Counted from the first letter of the stretch, positions 29,068 through 41,339 are shown. The stretch is 64,000 bases of DNA from Rhynchopus sp. YZ270_cl-10 (GCA_964035575.1 OZ037920.1:1116001-1180000), one strand, 5' to 3'. Numbers and translations: made by a program. Notes: generated by a model from the letters alone, not told the origin.

Positions 29068-30755
29068 TGAAGCTGATTTTCGAATACTTTATTTTTTGTT
29101 CGGGGAAATTCTTCAAGGAGCATGCGTCCATTAATGAGATGGACTGCAATTTTTTGTTGAATGGCAGCTACACTGAACCAACAGATTACCAAAAAAAAAA
29201 AAAAAAACACACACACATAGTAAGTAAAAGGGGGAAAAGTTTTTCAGAAGAAAATCACTCCATTGGCTTCAGCGGAAATTAGCACTGCATAGCGAGAGTT
29301 GAGTTAATGGAAATTTTCACCTTGATAAACCACAAAACCCCAACAATCAAAATAGCCACAATTGTCGATGATTATTACCACCAACCCATGATTTTTTTTG
29401 TTTTTGTTTTGATTTTTGATTTTTGATTTTTGATTTTATTTTTTAATTGTTGTTTTGCTCGGCGAAACTCTGATCTGATCTGCTCCAAACGGCTGTCCCA
29501 CGTGAGATGTAGTAATCTTGCGGGACCAAATAAAAATCAGCAAAATGGGGAAATGGCAATACGCTTTTCCCCCTTTTTGTAGTGTTTTTCCATGTAGTTT
29601 CTGGCCAGATGTTTTTGCATTAAGTTTGCATTTTTAGAGGTGTTGCGTGTTGTATGCATACAGCACGTGGCCAACACTCTGTCCCCATGTTTACTCCCTT
29701 ATCCCTTTACCCCTTTATCCCTTTTCTCCCCTTTACCCCTTTATCCCCACCGCACACATCTGTCCACTTGACACCCCTTTTATAATATCTGCTGTGTGTG
29801 CTCGTTTGGTGATTGCTTGGGATGACCAGGCAGCGCAAATATGCATGCGCAGCAAGAACAAGTCAGCGGTGCTGCATGGGTGTGTGTTGTGTGTTGTTTG
29901 TGTAGCTTTGTTATTGCTTCACCTCAACAAAGGGGGTTTATTTTCGCATTCTCTTTCTTATGTTAGCTTCCCAGTTGCTGATAGTTGGTACACACATTGC
30001 GTGTCTATAGCCTCGCTCTGTGCTTGCTTGCGGGTGTGGATGTGTGGATGTGTGGATTTGTGGTTCTGGGACAGTGTGCACGTGTTCGTGTCGAGTGTTC
30101 CTCCGTTGTCCCTGCATTTCCGCGTCTGCCTGCAAAAAGGGTGTTTTATCACCGCCACTTTCACGTATACTGACCACTTTCTCACTCTTCTTACCTTTTT
30201 CTTGAGATCTGTGCGCCGTGAGGCGCATGTTTATTCCAAGGTTTCTTTCTTTCTTTCTCTCTTTCTCTCTTTCATTCAATTAATTGCCCTCACCTTCTCC
30301 TACGCCACACACAGCGCTCTGTTGTGTCTGCCTTTGATTATCTCGTTGATGTGGTTTATCTTTTATCTTTTGTAAAGAGAGACACCACATCCCCACTCTT
30401 TTGCGGTGTGTGTCGTCCCCGGCACACCTTTTTCGTTTCTTTTCTGTTCGCTTCGCAACGTCTTCCCCCACCCCTTCAGCGAGCGTACCCTCCTCTCTCT
30501 TTCTCTTTTTCTCTTTTTCTCTCTACCCCATGTCAAGGATGCAGAAGAGGATGCACAGCTGCGCATCTTCCTCCAGCCCTTTTGATGGTTTTTTGGGGTT
30601 TTTGGAAAATTGAATACAAAAAAAAAAAGCTGCCCACACCCACACATGTTTTCGTCCTGCATCTGCATGCATCCCAACCACCACCATCACACCACTACAA
30701 TGCCACAGATTTGTTTATTCACTTTTGTTGTAAAAACAAAAAAGACAAGACAACA
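29068..30755. other. Spacer 2 of the WD40 array
   Basis: Same layout and essentially the same sequence as spacer 1; the poly-A run is slightly longer. No gene is seen. Confidence 0.65.
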
Positions 30756-33170
30756 ATGCAGCTGCAAACATTCCTGCAGCTGTGCACAGCAGCAGCGCTG
30801 TCTGTGTGCTGCGCAGATGCACACAAGGTGGCTGTGTGCTCGTCGACAGCTGTGTCGCAGCCGGGGACAGTGACGTTCTGGTTTGCAACGTACTCGCACG
30901 GGAACAACCTGGTGAAGGACGCGGCACGTGGGCACATCAAGGCGCCTACAGGGGTGGTGACGACTGCGCCGTTTTCGAACAAGTGCGATGTGGCGGTACC
31001 GCTGTCGTCTGGGGGCCTGCCGGTGTCTGCCGTGGCAGGCACACTTACGGACAACTGCCTGTCCCAGACAGTGACAGGCTCGCAGGGGCAGACGCTGTAC
31101 ACATACCCCGCAGACAGCACGTTGACCTGCTACGACGCAGGCACTGTCGATCTGTACGCAGTCGGGCGGACTGGGTCTGAGATACCGTTCATGTGCCATG
31201 GGGGGAACATTGCAGTGTGGTTCCCCGTGGTGGTGGAGGAGGCTGTGTCGGGCTCGTACGAGGTGTGGACGACAGACACGGGGGCTACGCTGGACCCTAC
31301 TAGCGGGTCCGACCCGTGCTCGATGGACGACGACCGCAGCTTCTTCCTGCCGGTGAGTGTCGCTCGCGGGAGGGCGTTGTGCAAAACACGGCCGGACGTG
31401 CCAGAGAACGTGGTGGCGTCCTCGCTGCTGCAGTGCGACGGGGCGGTGCACACCATCTCTGTGGGGATGCAGTGCAACGCGCAGTGCGAGCCAGGCTACC
31501 TGCCTGTGGGGGACCTTGTGTGCGAGGAGGACCCAACGAACAGTAGCCTCGCTGACTGGTCGACGTCGTTCTCGTGTGTGGCGCAGACCTGTGGCCTGCC
31601 GGACAGTGGGAACAACGCAGCCATCTCCTCCACGATTGTCGGTGTGTCGCCGCCGTGCACACGCTTCACGCCTGCTGACGAGGAGTGCGCGTTTGAGTGC
31701 CTGGACACGTCGGGTCTGGTCGGTGTCGGGTACATTGCCTGCGACAGTATGGGTGACTGGCAGCCCGGCTCCAACTACTCCGGGTGTGTGGCGCCCACGC
31801 CGTCCCCTCCAACAGCGTCCCCTCCGACACCATCGCCACCGACACCTGCTCCTCCAACACTGTCACCACCGACACCGTCTCCTCCGACACCGTCACCCCC
31901 GACACCGTCGCCCCCAACACCGTCCCCTCCAACAGCGTCCCCTCCGACACCATCACCACCAACACCGTCACCACCAACACCGTCCCCTCCAACACCATCA
32001 CCACCAACACCGTCTCCTCCGACACCGTCCCCACCGACACCATCACCACCGACTCCAGCGCCTGAGACGCCTGCACCGCCAACACCAGCACCGGACACGC
32101 CTGCGCCAGACACACTCGCACCGCCCACTGAGGCACCTGAGACGAGTGCACCGCCCACACCAGCACCAGCGACACCATTCCCAGACACACCTGCACCCAC
32201 ACAGTGCACCACCCCAGACACGGCACCACTTACGTGCGAGGCGACGGCGTCTCACCAGTGTGCATGGCGTGTGGTGCAGTCTGGCCGCCTCCTGGCTGTT
32301 GGGTTCTCTGCAGACGGGAGCCGTGTTGCAACAGGGAGCGACGACGGGGTGCGTGTGTACGACAGCACGACTGGGGTGCAGGTGGCGAAGCTGGCGTGTG
32401 CGGACTTTGCGTCGTACGACGTGACGTTCTCGAGCGACGGTGCTCGTGTTGCTGTGGGTGGTGCCGGCGGGCGTGTTGTTGTGTGCGACGCTGTGACGGG
32501 GGCGCTGGAGGTGACACTGATGGACATGCGTGCGGTGGGGAGTGTGCCGGTGCGCCGTGTGCGCTTCACGGCCGACGCTCGCTTCCTTGTTGTGAGCGGT
32601 GGTGGGAGCGACATGCGCACACGTGTGTTTGACGTGATGTCGGGCTCGCTGGAGCCGGAGATTGTGATCCACAAGCACGCACGCGAGGTGGCGTTCTCTG
32701 CAGACGGGGCGCTGCTGGCCACGTCGTGGGGCACGGAGGTGGACGAGGTTGTGACGGTGTGGCGTGTGCGGAACGGTGCCAAGGTGGCGGAGCTGCCGTC
32801 GCGCTTTGCACGTGTGACGGCACTGTCGTTCTCTGCGTCTGGCGACGAGCTGCTGCGTGGGATGGACGACGGGACGGTGCGTGTGAGCAAGTGGGGCGGC
32901 GGGGTTGTGGGCGATGGTGCGGTGACGGAGCGCCTTGTGCTTGAGACGCAGACGAAGACTGTGTTTGACGCTCGGCACTCGCCAAACGGGGCACTGCTTG
33001 CTGCTGTCGGGGAAGGTGAGGTGACGGTGTGGCGTGCGGCTGGGGGTGTGGCACACCAGCTGTATGGGCACACGCGTGCAGGGCTCCCGCGTCTCGCGTT
33101 CTCACCTGGCAGCACACGCCTCGCTACAGCAAGCCACGACGGCACGCTGCTTCTGTGGGACCTGTTGTAG
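30756..33170 (+). CDS. Secreted sushi/Pro-rich/WD40 protein (array copy 3)
   Basis: Predicts the same 804 residues as copy 2. Since the spacer and linker are also the same, this copy arose very recently or is held uniform by conversion. Signal peptide, His at mature position 1, long (TPSPP)n linker and seven propeller blades are all intact. Confidence 0.85.
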   Translation: MQLQTFLQLCTAAALSVCCADAHKVAVCSSTAVSQPGTVTFWFATYSHGNNLVKDAARGHIKAPTGVVTTAPFSNKCDVAVPLSSGGLPVSAVAGTLTDNCLSQTVTGSQGQTLYTYPADSTLTCYDAGTVDLYAVGRTGSEIPFMCHGGNIAVWFPVVVEEAVSGSYEVWTTDTGATLDPTSGSDPCSMDDDRSFFLPVSVARGRALCKTRPDVPENVVASSLLQCDGAVHTISVGMQCNAQCEPGYLPVGDLVCEEDPTNSSLADWSTSFSCVAQTCGLPDSGNNAAISSTIVGVSPPCTRFTPADEECAFECLDTSGLVGVGYIACDSMGDWQPGSNYSGCVAPTPSPPTASPPTPSPPTPAPPTLSPPTPSPPTPSPPTPSPPTPSPPTASPPTPSPPTPSPPTPSPPTPSPPTPSPPTPSPPTPSPPTPAPETPAPPTPAPDTPAPDTLAPPTEAPETSAPPTPAPATPFPDTPAPTQCTTPDTAPLTCEATASHQCAWRVVQSGRLLAVGFSADGSRVATGSDDGVRVYDSTTGVQVAKLACADFASYDVTFSSDGARVAVGGAGGRVVVCDAVTGALEVTLMDMRAVGSVPVRRVRFTADARFLVVSGGGSDMRTRVFDVMSGSLEPEIVIHKHAREVAFSADGALLATSWGTEVDEVVTVWRVRNGAKVAELPSRFARVTALSFSASGDELLRGMDDGTVRVSKWGGGVVGDGAVTERLVLETQTKTVFDARHSPNGALLAAVGEGEVTVWRAAGGVAHQLYGHTRAGLPRLAFSPGSTRLATASHDGTLLLWDLL

Positions 33171-34858
33171 TGAAGCTGATTTTCGAATACTTTATTTTTT
33201 GTTCGGGGAAATTCTTCAAGGAGCATGCGTCCATTAATGAGATGGACTGCAATTTTTTGTTGAATGGCAGCTACACTGAACCAACAGATTACCAAAAAAA
33301 AAAAAAAAAACACACACACATAGTAAGTAAAAGGGGGAAAAGTTTTTCAGAAGAAAATCACTCCATTGGCTTCAGCGGAAATTAGCACTGCATAGCGAGA
33401 GTTGAGTTAATGGAAATTTTCACCTTGATAAACCACAAAACCCCAACAATCAAAATAGCCACAATTGTCGATGATTATTACCACCAACCCATGATTTTTT
33501 TTGTTTTTGTTTTGATTTTTGATTTTTGATTTTTGATTTTATTTTTTAATTGTTGTTTTGCTCGGCGAAACTCTGATCTGATCTGCTCCAAACGGCTGTC
33601 CCACGTGAGATGTAGTAATCTTGCGGGACCAAATAAAAATCAGCAAAATGGGGAAATGGCAATACGCTTTTCCCCCTTTTTGTAGTGTTTTTCCATGTAG
33701 TTTCTGGCCAGATGTTTTTGCATTAAGTTTGCATTTTTAGAGGTGTTGCGTGTTGTATGCATACAGCACGTGGCCAACACTCTGTCCCCATGTTTACTCC
33801 CTTATCCCTTTACCCCTTTATCCCTTTTCTCCCCTTTACCCCTTTATCCCCACCGCACACATCTGTCCACTTGACACCCCTTTTATAATATCTGCTGTGT
33901 GTGCTCGTTTGGTGATTGCTTGGGATGACCAGGCAGCGCAAATATGCATGCGCAGCAAGAACAAGTCAGCGGTGCTGCATGGGTGTGTGTTGTGTGTTGT
34001 TTGTGTAGCTTTGTTATTGCTTCACCTCAACAAAGGGGGTTTATTTTCGCATTCTCTTTCTTATGTTAGCTTCCCAGTTGCTGATAGTTGGTACACACAT
34101 TGCGTGTCTATAGCCTCGCTCTGTGCTTGCTTGCGGGTGTGGATGTGTGGATGTGTGGATTTGTGGTTCTGGGACAGTGTGCACGTGTTCGTGTCGAGTG
34201 TTCCTCCGTTGTCCCTGCATTTCCGCGTCTGCCTGCAAAAAGGGTGTTTTATCACCGCCACTTTCACGTATACTGACCACTTTCTCACTCTTCTTACCTT
34301 TTTCTTGAGATCTGTGCGCCGTGAGGCGCATGTTTATTCCAAGGTTTCTTTCTTTCTTTCTCTCTTTCTCTCTTTCATTCAATTAATTGCCCTCACCTTC
34401 TCCTACGCCACACACAGCGCTCTGTTGTGTCTGCCTTTGATTATCTCGTTGATGTGGTTTATCTTTTATCTTTTGTAAAGAGAGACACCACATCCCCACT
34501 CTTTTGCGGTGTGTGTCGTCCCCGGCACACCTTTTTCGTTTCTTTTCTGTTCGCTTCGCAACGTCTTCCCCCACCCCTTCAGCGAGCGTACCCTCCTCTC
34601 TCTTTCTCTTTTTCTCTTTTTCTCTCTACCCCATGTCAAGGATGCAGAAGAGGATGCACAGCTGCGCATCTTCCTCCAGCCCTTTTGATGGTTTTTTGGG
34701 GTTTTTGGAAAATTGAATACAAAAAAAAAAAGCTGCCCACACCCACACATGTTTTCGTCCTGCATCTGCATGCATCCCAACCACCACCATCACACCACTA
34801 CAATGCCACAGATTTGTTTATTCACTTTTGTTGTAAAAACAAAAAAGACAAGACAACA
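33171..34858. other. Spacer 3 of the WD40 array
   Basis: Matches spacer 2 apart from homopolymer length. No gene is seen. Confidence 0.65.
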
Positions 34859-37273
34859 ATGCAGCTGCAAACATTCCTGCAGCTGTGCACAGCAGCAGCG
34901 CTGTCTGTGTGCTGCGCAGATGCACACAAGGTGGCTGTGTGCTCGTCGACAGCTGTGTCGCAGCCGGGGACAGTGACGTTCTGGTTTGCAACGTACTCGC
35001 ACGGGAACAACCTGGTGAAGGACGCGGCACGTGGGCACATCAAGGCGCCTACAGGGGTGGTGACGACTGCGCCGTTTTCGAACAAGTGCGATGTGGCGGT
35101 ACCGCTGTCGTCTGGGGGCCTGCCGGTGTCTGCCGTGGCAGGCACACTTACGGACAACTGCCTGTCCCAGACAGTGACAGGCTCGCAGGGGCAGACGCTG
35201 TACACATACCCCGCAGACAGCACGTTGACCTGCTACGACGCAGGCACTGTCGATCTGTACGCAGTCGGGCGGACTGGGTCTGAGATACCGTTCATGTGCC
35301 ATGGGGGGAACATTGCAGTGTGGTTCCCCGTGGTGGTGGAGGAGGCTGTGTCGGGCTCGTACGAGGTGTGGACGACAGACACGGGGGCTACGCTGGACCC
35401 TACTAGCGGGTCCGACCCGTGCTCGATGGACGACGACCGCAGCTTCTTCCTGCCGGTGAGTGTCGCTCGCGGGAGGGCGTTGTGCAAAACACGGCCGGAC
35501 GTGCCAGAGAACGTGGTGGCGTCCTCGCTGCTGCAGTGCGACGGGGCGGTGCACACCATCTCTGTGGGGATGCAGTGCAACGCGCAGTGCGAGCCAGGCT
35601 ACCTGCCTGTGGGGGACCTTGTGTGCGAGGAGGACCCAACGAACAGTAGCCTCGCTGACTGGTCGACGTCGTTCTCGTGTGTGGCGCAGACCTGTGGCCT
35701 GCCGGACAGTGGGAACAACGCAGCCATCTCCTCCACGATTGTCGGTGTGTCGCCGCCGTGCACACGCTTCACGCCTGCTGACGAGGAGTGCGCGTTTGAG
35801 TGCCTGGACACGTCGGGTCTGGTCGGTGTCGGGTACATTGCCTGCGACAGTATGGGTGACTGGCAGCCCGGCTCCAACTACTCCGGGTGTGTGGCGCCCA
35901 CGCCGTCCCCTCCAACAGCGTCCCCTCCGACACCATCGCCACCGACACCTGCTCCTCCAACACTGTCACCACCGACACCGTCTCCTCCGACACCGTCACC
36001 CCCGACACCGTCGCCCCCAACACCGTCCCCTCCAACAGCGTCCCCTCCGACACCATCACCACCAACACCGTCACCACCAACACCGTCCCCTCCAACACCA
36101 TCACCACCAACACCGTCTCCTCCGACACCGTCCCCACCGACACCATCACCACCGACTCCAGCGCCTGAGACGCCTGCACCGCCAACACCAGCACCGGACA
36201 CGCCTGCGCCAGACACACTCGCACCGCCCACTGAGGCACCTGAGACGAGTGCACCGCCCACACCAGCACCAGCGACACCATTCCCAGACACACCTGCACC
36301 CACACAGTGCACCACCCCAGACACGGCACCACTTACGTGCGAGGCGACGGCGTCTCACCAGTGTGCATGGCGTGTGGTGCAGTCTGGCCGCCTCCTGGCT
36401 GTTGGGTTCTCTGCAGACGGGAGCCGTGTTGCAACAGGGAGCGACGACGGGGTGCGTGTGTACGACAGCACGACTGGGGTGCAGGTGGCGAAGCTGGCGT
36501 GTGCGGACTTTGCGTCGTACGACGTGACGTTCTCGAGCGACGGTGCTCGTGTTGCTGTGGGTGGTGCCGGCGGGCGTGTTGTTGTGTGCGACGCTGTGAC
36601 GGGGGCGCTGGAGGTGACACTGATGGACATGCGTGCGGTGGGGAGTGTGCCGGTGCGCCGTGTGCGCTTCACGGCCGACGCTCGCTTCCTTGTTGTGAGC
36701 GGTGGTGGGAGCGACATGCGCACACGTGTGTTTGACGTGATGTCGGGCTCGCTGGAGCCGGAGATTGTGATCCACAAGCACGCACGCGAGGTGGCGTTCT
36801 CTGCAGACGGGGCGCTGCTGGCCACGTCGTGGGGCACGGAGGTGGACGAGGTTGTGACGGTGTGGCGTGTGCGGAACGGTGCCAAGGTGGCGGAGCTGCC
36901 GTCGCGCTTTGCACGTGTGACGGCACTGTCGTTCTCTGCGTCTGGCGACGAGCTGCTGCGTGGGATGGACGACGGGACGGTGCGTGTGAGCAAGTGGGGC
37001 GGCGGGGTTGTGGGCGATGGTGCGGTGACGGAGCGCCTTGTGCTTGAGACGCAGACGAAGACTGTGTTTGACGCTCGGCACTCGCCAAACGGGGCACTGC
37101 TTGCTGCTGTCGGGGAAGGTGAGGTGACGGTGTGGCGTGCGGCTGGGGGTGTGGCACACCAGCTGTATGGGCACACGCGTGCAGGGCTCCCGCGTCTCGC
37201 GTTCTCACCTGGCAGCACACGCCTCGCTACAGCAAGCCACGACGGCACGCTGCTTCTGTGGGACCTGTTGTAG
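34859..37273 (+). CDS. Secreted sushi/Pro-rich/WD40 protein (array copy 4)
   Basis: Predicts the same 804 residues as copies 2 and 3. Its 3' flank is cut 134 bp after the stop codon by an inserted tyrosine-recombinase element, at the poly-A tract of the spacer. The reading frame itself is untouched, so only 3'-end formation might change. Confidence 0.85.
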   Translation: MQLQTFLQLCTAAALSVCCADAHKVAVCSSTAVSQPGTVTFWFATYSHGNNLVKDAARGHIKAPTGVVTTAPFSNKCDVAVPLSSGGLPVSAVAGTLTDNCLSQTVTGSQGQTLYTYPADSTLTCYDAGTVDLYAVGRTGSEIPFMCHGGNIAVWFPVVVEEAVSGSYEVWTTDTGATLDPTSGSDPCSMDDDRSFFLPVSVARGRALCKTRPDVPENVVASSLLQCDGAVHTISVGMQCNAQCEPGYLPVGDLVCEEDPTNSSLADWSTSFSCVAQTCGLPDSGNNAAISSTIVGVSPPCTRFTPADEECAFECLDTSGLVGVGYIACDSMGDWQPGSNYSGCVAPTPSPPTASPPTPSPPTPAPPTLSPPTPSPPTPSPPTPSPPTPSPPTASPPTPSPPTPSPPTPSPPTPSPPTPSPPTPSPPTPSPPTPAPETPAPPTPAPDTPAPDTLAPPTEAPETSAPPTPAPATPFPDTPAPTQCTTPDTAPLTCEATASHQCAWRVVQSGRLLAVGFSADGSRVATGSDDGVRVYDSTTGVQVAKLACADFASYDVTFSSDGARVAVGGAGGRVVVCDAVTGALEVTLMDMRAVGSVPVRRVRFTADARFLVVSGGGSDMRTRVFDVMSGSLEPEIVIHKHAREVAFSADGALLATSWGTEVDEVVTVWRVRNGAKVAELPSRFARVTALSFSASGDELLRGMDDGTVRVSKWGGGVVGDGAVTERLVLETQTKTVFDARHSPNGALLAAVGEGEVTVWRAAGGVAHQLYGHTRAGLPRLAFSPGSTRLATASHDGTLLLWDLL

Positions 37274-37407
37274 TGAAGCTGATTTTCGAATACTTTATTT
37301 TTTGTTCGGGGAAATTCTTCAAGGAGCATGCGTCCATTAATGAGATGGACTGCAATTTTTTGTTGAATGGCAGCTACACTGAACCAACAGATTACCAAAA
37401 AAAAAAA

Positions 37408-38311
37408 CTAGACGATATCATCCGCCAACTGATCTTGATAACAATAAAAATATAACAGTGTTTTTCGTTGAACGCAGCGGCGGTACGACGTCGACAACAA
37501 GAGGCCCTCTGGGTCCCCCATCGTCAGCAGTTGGAGCGCTCCTCGCCACCGGGGGGCCATGAAAACGCCTGTCGTCACTCCCAGGCGAAACGGGTCGGAT
37601 TTGGTCTCGGACCAATTTACGGCGACGAAGTCCTCCTCGAACGTCACGTCCCGTCGGCGGAGGCGAATCACATCGGACACCCGTGCCGCACCGCACCACG
37701 CCAACACCACCGCCATCCGCGTGTCGGCATCCAGCTCGAGCTCGGCTGCTCGCTTTACGTCTTCTTCCGTGGCTGGGACGGCCTGCGAGCTCGGACGTAG
37801 CGCCCCCATGCGGCGCAGCGCTCGCGAGAAGTCCCGTAGCAGCTGTGTCTCGGCCTTGATGCCCATGCGCGACAGGGCCGACACCGCGCGGGTGACGTAC
37901 TCCTTCGCGGACTGCACGCTTAACGGCGCAGTGCTGTTGGACATCAGGCTTTGGACCCAGTACACGATGGTGAGATCCCACGGCAGGACCACACCCGTTG
38001 CCTCCGCCCAGGTGCTCCTGAACTGGAGTAGGCGCCGATGCGACGCCTCCAACCCCTTCCATGTGCTTGGGGCTAGTGCTTCTCCGATTGTGCGGGCGGC
38101 CTGCTTTGCCACCTGCGTTGCCCCCTTCTTGGATAGAGGTGGCACCCCGGCCCGAGGCCGCCCTACCGACGATGTGGAGAGTATACCTAGGCTCTCCAGC
38201 ATCGCCGTTAGGGGCGACCTCACTTCCTCCTCTGGCTGGGCTTGTTGCTGCTGCTGCTGTTGTTGTTGCTGTTGCTGTTGCTGTTGCTGCTGTTGTTGCT
38301 CTTGTTGTTGT

Positions 38312-38342
<31 letters not shown>

Positions 38343-38694
38343 CGGCCGTCGGGCTTTCTCCGCCTGTTGCATGGCCGCCGAGAGGAAGGACGGGAGCTGT
38401 GGCGTCACGAAGAGGGCTTCCTCCATCCTCTGAGCAGACTCCCATGACCCCGTCACCGTCCCCTCCCGCAACACCTCCAGGCGCCCCACTGTCGCCTTGC
38501 CGATCTCCGCCAGCAGGTCCTCGGCGTCGTCGAGGGTCTGCAGGTGGGGAATGCCTCCCGTCAAGAGGCCCAGAAGGCGGAGGAGGTGCTTTGCCTCCCT
38601 TGCTTGCGCCCTCCCCGAGGCCAGCACCCCCTCGTAGAGGCGCTCCTGCTGCAGATGGACCATGGCGAGGTCCGAGGCCGACGCACCGAACCAT
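37408..38694 (-). CDS. Tyrosine recombinase-like frame of the inserted element
   Basis: A 428-residue frame. The first 130 residues are Pro/Gly- and Gln-rich low complexity and overlap the other frame of the element. From about 150 on it resembles the core-binding and catalytic regions of tyrosine recombinases of the Crypton and DIRS type: an all-helical part (WKGLEASHRRLLQF, AKEYVTRAVSALSRM), then AWCGAARVSDVIRLRRRDV, which fits the motif around the first catalytic Arg. These enzymes cut and rejoin DNA during integration. It is short for the family, and the element as a whole is treated as a relic. Confidence 0.6.
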
Positions 38695-39590
38695 TCGGGC
38701 ACGTTCAGCGCGCCCACCCCTGTCCTCACGTACGAGGGCGATCCCCCGTAGCCAGTCCGGCCGGTCGGCGGTTCCTGACCGAGCCCCTCGCCGCGGAGGC
38801 CCGGTTCGTTTCCCCGTGCCTGCAGGGATGCGATGCGGCGTTCGAGCTCCAGCTCCTGCACCTGTGCCTCGAGCGCTGCCCTGCGGGAGTGGGGGTCGTA
38901 CGACGCTGGCGCTGCCGCCGGTTGCTGCTGTCGTGCGTGCGCGGCGTCGATGCGTGCAACCTGTGCCGCCAGCTCCGACTCCTGCACGCGCTTCTGCATC
39001 TGCGCGTTCAGCTGCTGGCGCTCCTGCTCCAGCCTGAGGCCCGCCTCGAGGTTGGCGATCCTCTCGGCGTTCCTCCTCCCTTCTTCGGCGAGCTGGAGGG
39101 AGGCGTCCGTCTCCGCCCTGAACACCCTGGCGTCCCCCTCCAGCTGCGCCTTGCGCAGCTCCCCCTCGGCGTGCACCACCCTCTTCACCGCCTCCACCTC
39201 CGTGCGTGCTGCCTGTGCCCCCGCCGCCTGGGAGGCGTTCGCCACGTGGACCTCTGCAGTGGCACGCAGCGTTTCCAGCGCTGCGTTTGCCTGTGCAGTA
39301 GTCACCTGCAAGGCGGCGTCGGCTTCGACGCGCGTCGTCCGCACCGCGGCATCACCCTGCAAGTGGGCGATGTACTCGCCCGCCTGGGCGTTCTGGGTGG
39401 CCAGCGCGGCCTGGCCCACCAGCACCACCGTCTCCGCGTCCATGGGCGGTTGGTGGGGGTGATTCTGCAGCGGGGTACCCCGCGAACGTCCCGCCATGTG
39501 CGGAACCATGGCGTTGCGGACGCCGCGAGGTGAGGACGGCGTGCCGTTCTGCGGGATCTCGTCGATCTGCATGTCGTTTCCTTCGCTCAT
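38220..39590 (-). CDS. Coiled-coil frame (ORF1) of the inserted element
   Basis: A 456-residue frame from the first ATG at 39590. Residues about 50-230 are Ala/Glu/Arg/Gln-rich and strongly coiled-coil-like. A globular stretch follows (LNVPEWFGASASDLAMVH, LLRLLGLLTGGIPHLQTL), then a Ser/Asn-rich tail read from a trinucleotide tract near 38240-38340. Element ORF1 proteins of this kind often package nucleic acid, but no zinc knuckle is seen and the family is not recognised. It belongs with the overlapping recombinase frame. Confidence 0.5.
38236..38342. repeat. Trinucleotide (CTG/TTG) tract
   Basis: About 35 GCT/GTT/TGC-type triplets. On the minus strand they give poly-Gln in one frame of the inserted element and Asn/Ser in the other. 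Confidence 0.9.
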
Positions 39591-39773
39591 AATAAAAAAG
39601 GGTGGTAGTGGGGTGGTAGTGGTAACGTGCAATGAATTTTTTCGTTGAACGCAGCCAAATAGGGGTAAAAATCTGTTTGGCGCAAGGTGAAAGGAATCAA
39701 GGGGAAATACTGTTATACAAGATCTGAACGTTGGCTTTCTTTTTGTCTAGTTTCTTAATACACTACGTGTTTG

Positions 39774-41339
39774 GAAAAAAAAAACACACACACATAGTAA
39801 GTAAAAGGGGGAAAAGTTTTTCAGAAGAAAATCACTCCATTGGCTTCAGCGGAAATTAGCACTGCATAGCGAGAGTTGAGTTAATGGAAATTTTCACCTT
39901 GATAAACCACAAAACCCCAACAATCAAAATAGCCACAATTGTCGATGATTATTACCACCAACCCATGATTTTTTTTGTTTTTGTTTTGATTTTTGATTTT
40001 TGATTTTTGATTTTTGATTTTATTTTTTAATTGTTGTTTTGCTCGGCGAAACTCTGATCTGATCTGCTCCAAACGGCTGTCCCACGTGAGATGTAGTAAT
40101 CTTGCGGGACCAAATAAAAATCAGCAAAATGGGGAAATGGCAATACGCTTTTCCCCCTTTTTGTAGTGTTTTTCCATGTAGTTTCTGGCCAGATGTTTTT
40201 GCATTAAGTTTGCATTTTTAGAGGTGTTGCGTGTTGTATGCATACAGCACGTGGCCAACACTCTGTCCCCATGTTTACTCCCTTATCCCTTTACCCCTTT
40301 ATCCCTTTTCTCCCCTTTACCCCTTTATCCCCACCGCACACATCTGTCCACTTGACACCCCTTTTATAATATCTGCTGTGTGTGCTCGTTTGGTGATTGC
40401 TTGGGATGACCAGGCAGCGCAAATATGCATGCGCAGCAAGAACAAGTCAGCGGTGCTGCATGGGTGTGTGTTGTGTGTTGTTTGTGTAGCTTTGTTATTG
40501 CTTCACCTCAACAAAGGGGGTTTATTTTCGCATTCTCTTTCTTATGTTAGCTTCCCAGTTGCTGATAGTTGGTACACACATTGCGTGTCTATAGCCTCGC
40601 TCTGTGCTTGCTTGCGGGTGTGGATGTGTGGATGTGTGGATTTGTGGTTCTGGGACAGTGTGCACGTGTTCGTGTCGAGTGTTCCTCCGTTGTCCCTGCA
40701 TTTCCGCGTCTGCCTGCAAAAAGGGTGTTTTATCACCGCCACTTTCACGTATACTGACCACTTTCTCACTCTTCTTACCTTTTTCTTGAGATCTGTGCGC
40801 CGTGAGGCGCATGTTTATTCCAAGGTTTCTTTCTTTCTTTCTCTCTTTCTCTCTTTCATTCAATTAATTGCCCTCACCTTCTCCTACGCCACACACAGCG
40901 CTCTGTTGTGTCTGCCTTTGATTATCTCGTTGATGTGGTTTATCTTTTATCTTTTGTAAAGAGAGACACCACATCCCCACTCTTTTGCGGTGTGTGTCGT
41001 CCCCGGCACACCTTTTTCGTTTCTTTTCTGTTCGCTTCGCAACGTCTTCCCCCACCCCTTCAGCGAGCGTACCCTCCTCTCTCTTTCTCTTTTTCTCTTT
41101 TTCTCTCTACCCCATGTCAAGGATGCAGAAGAGGATGCACAGCTGCGCATCTTCCTCCAGCCCTTTTGATGGTTTTTTGGGGTTTTTGGAAAATTGAATA
41201 CAAAAAAAAAAAGCTGCCCACACCCACACATGTTTTCGTCCTGCATCTGCATGCATCCCAACCACCACCATCACACCACTACAATGCCACAGATTTGTTT
41301 ATTCACTTTTGTTGTAAAAACAAAAAAGACAAGACAACA
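39774..41339. other. Remainder of spacer 4 of the WD40 array
   Basis: After the inserted element the standard spacer resumes (poly-A, CACACACACATAG) and continues to the next gene. The GATTTTT tract has one more unit here than in spacers 1 to 3. No gene is seen. Confidence 0.65.

Larger units (their letters stand above)
37408..39773 (-). mobile_element. Tyrosine-recombinase element (Crypton- or DIRS/Ngaro-like), inserted in spacer 4
   Basis: About 2.37 kb of GC-rich DNA interrupts an otherwise standard array spacer within its poly-A tract; spacer sequence resumes with CACACACACATAGTAAG. It carries two overlapping frames on the minus strand: a coiled-coil, Gag-like or structural frame, and a frame with tyrosine-recombinase similarity. 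An 18-bp direct repeat (TTTTTCGTTGAACGCAGC) lies at 37461 and 39638, and AAACTAGAC occurs inverted near both ends (37405 and 39745). No reverse transcriptase is seen, so the element is either Crypton-like or a shortened DIRS relative, and it looks incomplete. Being inside one unit only, it is younger than the array. Confidence 0.7.

Noticed and set aside
37559-39037. A 492-codon plus-strand frame with poly-Cys, opposite the recombinase element
   Set aside because: The composition is that of an antisense shadow of the minus-strand frames, and it contains a run of Cys from the trinucleotide tract.
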